From positions 1 to 7,402 of the forward strand of contig JAJZCX010000066.1 in assembly GCA_021851625.1 (NCBI GenBank): a DNA stretch of 7,402 nt, given 5' to 3'. This document shows positions 4,139 to 7,402 of this stretch, in pieces. Origin of the DNA: Acidobacteriota bacterium. Lineage in GTDB: Bacteria > Acidobacteriota > Terriglobia > Terriglobales > Acidobacteriaceae. The position numbers and the translations under genes are program-made. How positions within the stretch are numbered: position 1 is the first letter of the stretch; every line of letters starts with the position of its first letter. The notes under the pieces were generated by a model. The model ran no database searches. It was not told where the DNA came from and worked only from the letters and a program-made list of their open reading frames with translations.

Positions 4139-6118
4139 ATGATTCGTTTTTTGCAGCAGGACAGTCGCCTCACCAAGGCCATCTTCGTCGGGTTCATCTC
4201 CATCACGGCCATCTTGATGGTCATCACACTGGTGCCGGGCATCTTTCAGGATTCCATGGCCAGCGCCAGCACTTATGCCACGGTGCACAGTCCCGGCCTG
4301 TTTCGGCGGGCCTTTGGCGACTCGACCGACGTGCAGGTGGTGGAGGTGCAGCAACTGGCCCAGCGCATGATGCACCAGCAGCGCCAGATGCCAGACTTTC
4401 TGCTGCCGTACATGACGCAACGCGCCGCGCAAGCCCTGGTGCAACGCGCCGTGCTGCTGCGTGAGGCCAATCGGCTGGGCATCACCGCCACCGATGCGGA
4501 CGTGAGACATGAGCTGCAATTTGGCCCGTTTGCTGCCGTGCTCTTTCCAGACGGAAAATTTATCGGCGAGAACCAATATGAGAACTTCGTGCAGAACGAG
4601 TTCAACCTCTCGCGCGACGACTTTGAAACACAGTTAAAGGAAGAGATTCTCGTCAATCGCTTGCAGGCATTTGTCACCGGCGGCGTCACCGTCTCCGATG
4701 CCGAGGTGCGCGCAGCTTATCTAAAGCAGGCGACCAAGGTGAAGTTCCAATACGCCGTAATTCAGGCAGAGGATGTGCGCCGCCAGATCAACCCGACGGA
4801 TGCGGAGTTGCAGAGCTTCTTTCAGCAGAACGCCGCGCGCTATGCCCATGCCGTGCCAGAGGCACGCCGTCTGCAATATGTCGCCTTCGGCTGGAACCAG
4901 ATTCCCAACGGCCCGTCGCAGGTGAGCGATGCTGAGGTGCAGCAGTACTACAGTCAGCATCAGCAGCAGTTCCAAGTTCCGGAGGAAGTGCGCGTGCGGC
5001 ACATTTTGATTCGTGTCGCGCCCAACGCAGATGCCAAGACCGACGCAGCCGCCAAGCAAAAGGCAGAGGACATTCTGCAACAGTTGCAGCACGGAGCGGA
5101 CTTCGCCACGCTGGCCAAGCAAAACTCCCAAGACCCCGGAAGCCAGGCACAGGGCGGCGAACTCGGCTTTTTGCAGCGTGGCACCACGGCGCCAGAGTTC
5201 GACAAGACTGCCTTCTCCACACCGGTGGGCCAGCTTTCCGGTGTCTTCAAAACGCAGTTTGGCTATCACATTTTGCAAGTCGAAGAGAAGCATGAAGCGC
5301 ATTTGAAGCCGCTGAGCGAAGTGCACTCGATGATCGTCGCCGACCTGACGCAGCAGAAGATGACGCAGGCCGCGCAGGACTACGCCGCCACGCTGTTGGC
5401 CGCGGTGCAGAAGCAGGGCATGGCCCAGGCCGCACAACAAAATCATTTGCAAATGACCACCACCGATTACCTTGCGCAGAATGGCGTGGTGCCCGGCCTG
5501 GCGGATGGAGCTTCCATGCTGCGGGCTGCTTTCCACGCGCAGCCCGGCGGTGCGGCGCAGTCCGTCTCCACCGGCGAAGGCTACGCAGTCTTCCAAGTCA
5601 CGGGAGTGCAGGCCGCACACGCACCCAACTTTGCGGATTACAAAGACCACGTGTTGGAGGATTACCGCAACGACAAACTGCCCGCACTGTTGAAGCAGCA
5701 GGCGCAGCAGCTTGCCGACCTGGCGCGCAAGGACAACAGCCTGCAAAAGGCAGCCACGGCGATGAAGGCCAAACTGGAAACCAGCGACCTGGTGGATAGC
5801 TCAGCGCAGGTGCCGGACTTGGGCGCGATGACCGGCGATGCCGCCGTTGCCTTCTCCATGCAGCCGGGCCAGATCAGCGACCCCATCGTGAGCGGACGCA
5901 CCGGCGTGGTGCTGAGCGTACAGCAGGTGCAGCAGCCGTCGGAGCAGGATGTGGCTCAGCACATGGATGCCACGCGCGAACAGCTTGTGCAGGACAAGCA
6001 GCAGCAGGCCTTCGCCGTCTTCGTCACCAGCCTGGAACAAAGCTACAAGAAGAAGGGGCTGATTCACATCAATCCCAAGGCGATGGCCGCGTTGAAAGTC
6101 CCCAGCGCTCCGCGTTAG
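4139..6118 (+). CDS. ppiD: Membrane-anchored peptidyl-prolyl isomerase chaperone, PpiD/SurA type (parvulin)
   Basis: This 659-aa protein assists folding of exported proteins at the periplasmic side of the inner membrane. A short basic N-terminus is followed by one transmembrane helix (about 14-34), the PpiD layout. Residues about 60-280 form the helical SurA_N-like chaperone part. A full parvulin domain covers about 282-390, with conserved RHIL (H288), GADFATLAKQNSQDP, GGELGFL (339-345) and FGYHIL (H377). The catalytic-type histidines are present, so isomerase activity is likely. Two further diverged copies of the C-terminal half of this domain follow, near 462-513 and 570-620. The length is close to E. 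coli PpiD (623 aa), but with single-domain identity uncertain; SurA-like or PrsA-like naming is possible. AAGG lies 13 bases before the ATG, a long spacing. It follows the DsbA-like gene on the same strand, and a strong terminator lies 17 bp after the stop. Confidence 0.92.
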   Translation: MIRFLQQDSRLTKAIFVGFISITAILMVITLVPGIFQDSMASASTYATVHSPGLFRRAFGDSTDVQVVEVQQLAQRMMHQQRQMPDFLLPYMTQRAAQALVQRAVLLREANRLGITATDADVRHELQFGPFAAVLFPDGKFIGENQYENFVQNEFNLSRDDFETQLKEEILVNRLQAFVTGGVTVSDAEVRAAYLKQATKVKFQYAVIQAEDVRRQINPTDAELQSFFQQNAARYAHAVPEARRLQYVAFGWNQIPNGPSQVSDAEVQQYYSQHQQQFQVPEEVRVRHILIRVAPNADAKTDAAAKQKAEDILQQLQHGADFATLAKQNSQDPGSQAQGGELGFLQRGTTAPEFDKTAFSTPVGQLSGVFKTQFGYHILQVEEKHEAHLKPLSEVHSMIVADLTQQKMTQAAQDYAATLLAAVQKQGMAQAAQQNHLQMTTTDYLAQNGVVPGLADGASMLRAAFHAQPGGAAQSVSTGEGYAVFQVTGVQAAHAPNFADYKDHVLEDYRNDKLPALLKQQAQQLADLARKDNSLQKAATAMKAKLETSDLVDSSAQVPDLGAMTGDAAVAFSMQPGQISDPIVSGRTGVVLSVQQVQQPSEQDVAQHMDATREQLVQDKQQQAFAVFVTSLEQSYKKKGLIHINPKAMAALKVPSAPR

Positions 6119-6135
6119 ACTCACTCCAACGAGAC

Positions 6136-6177
6136 AAAAAGGCCGGGCTGCCACGCGATGGGATGCCCGGCCTTTTT
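6136..6177 (+). terminator. Strong intrinsic terminator after the PpiD-like gene
   Basis: A perfect 13-bp inverted repeat (6136-6148 with 6165-6177) has the GC core GGCCGGGC/GCCCGGCC flanked by AAAAA and TTTTT, with a 16-base loop. It starts 17 bp after the stop codon. The symmetric A and T tracts mean it could work in both directions. It separates the folding genes from malQ. Confidence 0.93.
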
Positions 6178-6216
6178 CATCCCAACCGCTTTTCGCCAAG
6201 GCACCGGCAGACGCAT

Positions 6217-6220
6217 GGAG
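6217..6220 (+). promoter_or_regulatory. Shine-Dalgarno site for malQ
   Basis: GGAG lies eight bases before the ATG at 6229, a good spacing that supports this start. An ATG at 6215 in another frame leads to no recognised protein. No clear promoter was found in the short gap after the terminator. Confidence 0.65.
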
Positions 6221-6228
6221 TTGGTTGT

Positions 6229-7402
6229 ATGCTCACGGAACGCGCCTCTGGAATTTTGCTGCACATCTCTTCGCTGCCGTCGCGTGGCGGCATCGGTGAC
6301 CTTGGCCCGGCTGCGTACGGCTTCGCGGATTTTCTTGCCGCAGCGCACCAGCGTTACTGGCAGGTGTTGCCGCTGGGGCCAACCGGCTTTGGCAACTCGC
6401 CGTACTCGGCGCTCTCGGCCTTTGCGGGCAACCCACTGCTGATTAGCTTGGAAGTGCTGGTCGAGCAGGGATGGCTGGAGCGAGCCGCGCTCGATCACCT
6501 GCCCGGCACCGATGGCCCGGTGGACTTTGATCGTGTTGCTGCGGAAAAAACTCCGCTGCTCGAATCCGCTGCGGGCAATTTCGTCGATCAGTGCGCCAGC
6601 GGCGCGTGCAGTGGCGACTTGCGCAATCGCTTCGTTGAGTTCTGCTCCGCGCAGGCGCATTGGCTGGACGACTACGCCAGCTTTTGCGTATTGCGCAGGC
6701 GCTTTAACGGCGCAAGCTGGCACGAGTGGCCAGAGCCGTATCATCGCCGCACGCCCGCGGCCTTACAGGAGATGCGCACCGCGCACGCACGCGAACTGGC
6801 CATTGAGCAGGCGCTGCAATTCTTCTTTGCCGAGCAATGGAATGCACTGCGCGGCTACTGCGCGGCCAAGGGCATCGGCTTCATCGGTGACGTGGCCATC
6901 TTCGTCAACTACGACAGTGCCGACGTCTGGACGCATCCGGAGATCTTCGAACTCGACGCCGAGGGTCAGCCGATTCGCGTCTCCGGTGTGCCGCCGGATT
7001 ACTTCAGCAAAACCGGCCAGCGCTGGGGCAATCCGCTCTACCGCTGGGATGTGCTGCGCGCCAGTGGATTTGCTTGGTGGGTGGAGCGCATCCGCCGCTC
7101 GCTGGCGCTCTGCGACTGCATCCGCCTCGATCACTTCCGCGGCTTTGATGCTTGCTGGGCGATTCCCGCGTCCGAGGAAACGGCCATCCACGGCGCATGG
7201 GAAAAGGCTCCCGGCGAAGAGATGTTTGCGCAGGTGGAGCGCGTGCTCGGTGCGCTGCCGCTCATCGCAGAAGACCTGGGCGTGATTACGCCGGAGGTCG
7301 ATGCGCTGCGCCAACGCTTCCAATTGCCGGGAATGCGCGTGCTGCAATTTGGCTTTAGCAGTCGCAGTGCGCACATGCACCTGCCGCATCGTTTCGTGGA
7401 GA
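6229..7402 (+). CDS. malQ: 4-alpha-glucanotransferase (amylomaltase, GH77), N-terminal 391 residues
   Basis: MalQ is a cytoplasmic enzyme that transfers alpha-1,4-glucan segments between malto-oligosaccharides, releasing glucose, in maltodextrin and glycogen turnover. The sequence opens with SGILLHISSLPSRGGIGDLG, the GH77 N-terminal signature, then VLPLGPTGFGNSPYS (46-60). Later come DVAIFVNYDSADVW, GVPPDYFSKTGQRWGNP, RLDHFRG with the nucleophile D301, and IAEDLG with the acid/base E348. These match D293 and E340 of Thermus aquaticus amylomaltase with an offset of eight. The third carboxylate, expected near residue 403, lies beyond the window. The protein starts directly at the barrel and lacks the long N-terminal extension of E. 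coli MalQ, so the full length should be near 500 aa. The window cuts it; nothing suggests a defect. No glycogen gene is visible next to it, because the downstream side is outside. Confidence 0.97.
   Translation, partial: MLTERASGILLHISSLPSRGGIGDLGPAAYGFADFLAAAHQRYWQVLPLGPTGFGNSPYSALSAFAGNPLLISLEVLVEQGWLERAALDHLPGTDGPVDFDRVAAEKTPLLESAAGNFVDQCASGACSGDLRNRFVEFCSAQAHWLDDYASFCVLRRRFNGASWHEWPEPYHRRTPAALQEMRTAHARELAIEQALQFFFAEQWNALRGYCAAKGIGFIGDVAIFVNYDSADVWTHPEIFELDAEGQPIRVSGVPPDYFSKTGQRWGNPLYRWDVLRASGFAWWVERIRRSLALCDCIRLDHFRGFDACWAIPASEETAIHGAWEKAPGEEMFAQVERVLGALPLIAEDLGVITPEVDALRQRFQLPGMRVLQFGFSSRSAHMHLPHRFVE

Noticed and set aside
4721..5746. Minus-strand open frame of 341 codons opposite the PpiD-like gene
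   Set aside because: Leucine/valine/histidine-rich shadow translation with no motif, antisense to a well-supported chaperone gene.
6121..7389. Minus-strand open frames opposite malQ (6121-6744 and 6763-7389)
   Set aside because: Both are antisense to a GH77 enzyme with all visible catalytic motifs; no own ribosome-binding site or family resemblance.
1..7402. Defence island, prophage, insertion sequence or biosynthetic cluster
   Set aside because: Every recognisable gene is a housekeeping or envelope function; no transposase, integrase, nuclease, methyltransferase or large synthase is visible, and the tRNA has no attachment-site duplicate or integrase nearby.

Overview
The window is GC-rich bacterial chromosomal DNA. 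It carries Gram-negative hallmarks: a Kdo-phosphate phosphatase for lipopolysaccharide, a DsbA-like periplasmic oxidoreductase and a PpiD/SurA-type periplasmic chaperone. The gene style suggests Acidobacteriota, class Terriglobia, by impression and not by search: a secreted NHL-repeat protein, an ECF-type sigma factor fused to a zinc-finger anti-sigma-like domain, and the dispersed short repeat whose translation gives the well-known spurious CHSERSEES peptide.

The left part is on the minus strand. Positions 1-975 hold the N-terminal 325 codons of a secreted NHL-repeat beta-propeller protein, with its 3' end outside the window. A 224-bp gap follows, with two small inverted repeats. Positions 1200-2063 encode a 287-aa sigma factor with a C-terminal zf-HC2-like domain. 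Upstream of it, 59 bp away, lies tRNA-Ser(GCU) at 2123-2215, with its own perfect TATAAT box at 2228-2233. Behind the tRNA is a hairpin at 2237-2272, then a kdsC-like HAD phosphatase at 2281-2958.

The 383-bp divergent intergenic region, 2959-3341, carries an inverted pair of the dispersed repeat at 3073-3182. The right part is on the plus strand: a DsbA-like thiol oxidoreductase (3342-4001), a 659-aa membrane-anchored parvulin chaperone of PpiD/SurA type (4139-6118), a strong intrinsic terminator (6136-6177), and the 5' part of malQ (6229 to the window end).

The DsbA-like and PpiD-like genes plausibly form one envelope-protein-folding unit closed by the terminator. kdsC serves outer-membrane lipopolysaccharide synthesis, and malQ belongs to separate alpha-glucan metabolism. 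I see no mobile element, CRISPR array, defence island or clearly new multi-gene system. The points most worth a second look are the sigma/anti-sigma fusion next to a tRNA without an obvious terminator, three diverged copies of the parvulin C-terminal module in the PpiD-like protein, the enlarged kdsC variant, and the repeat pair that creates false N-terminal extensions on both divergent genes.
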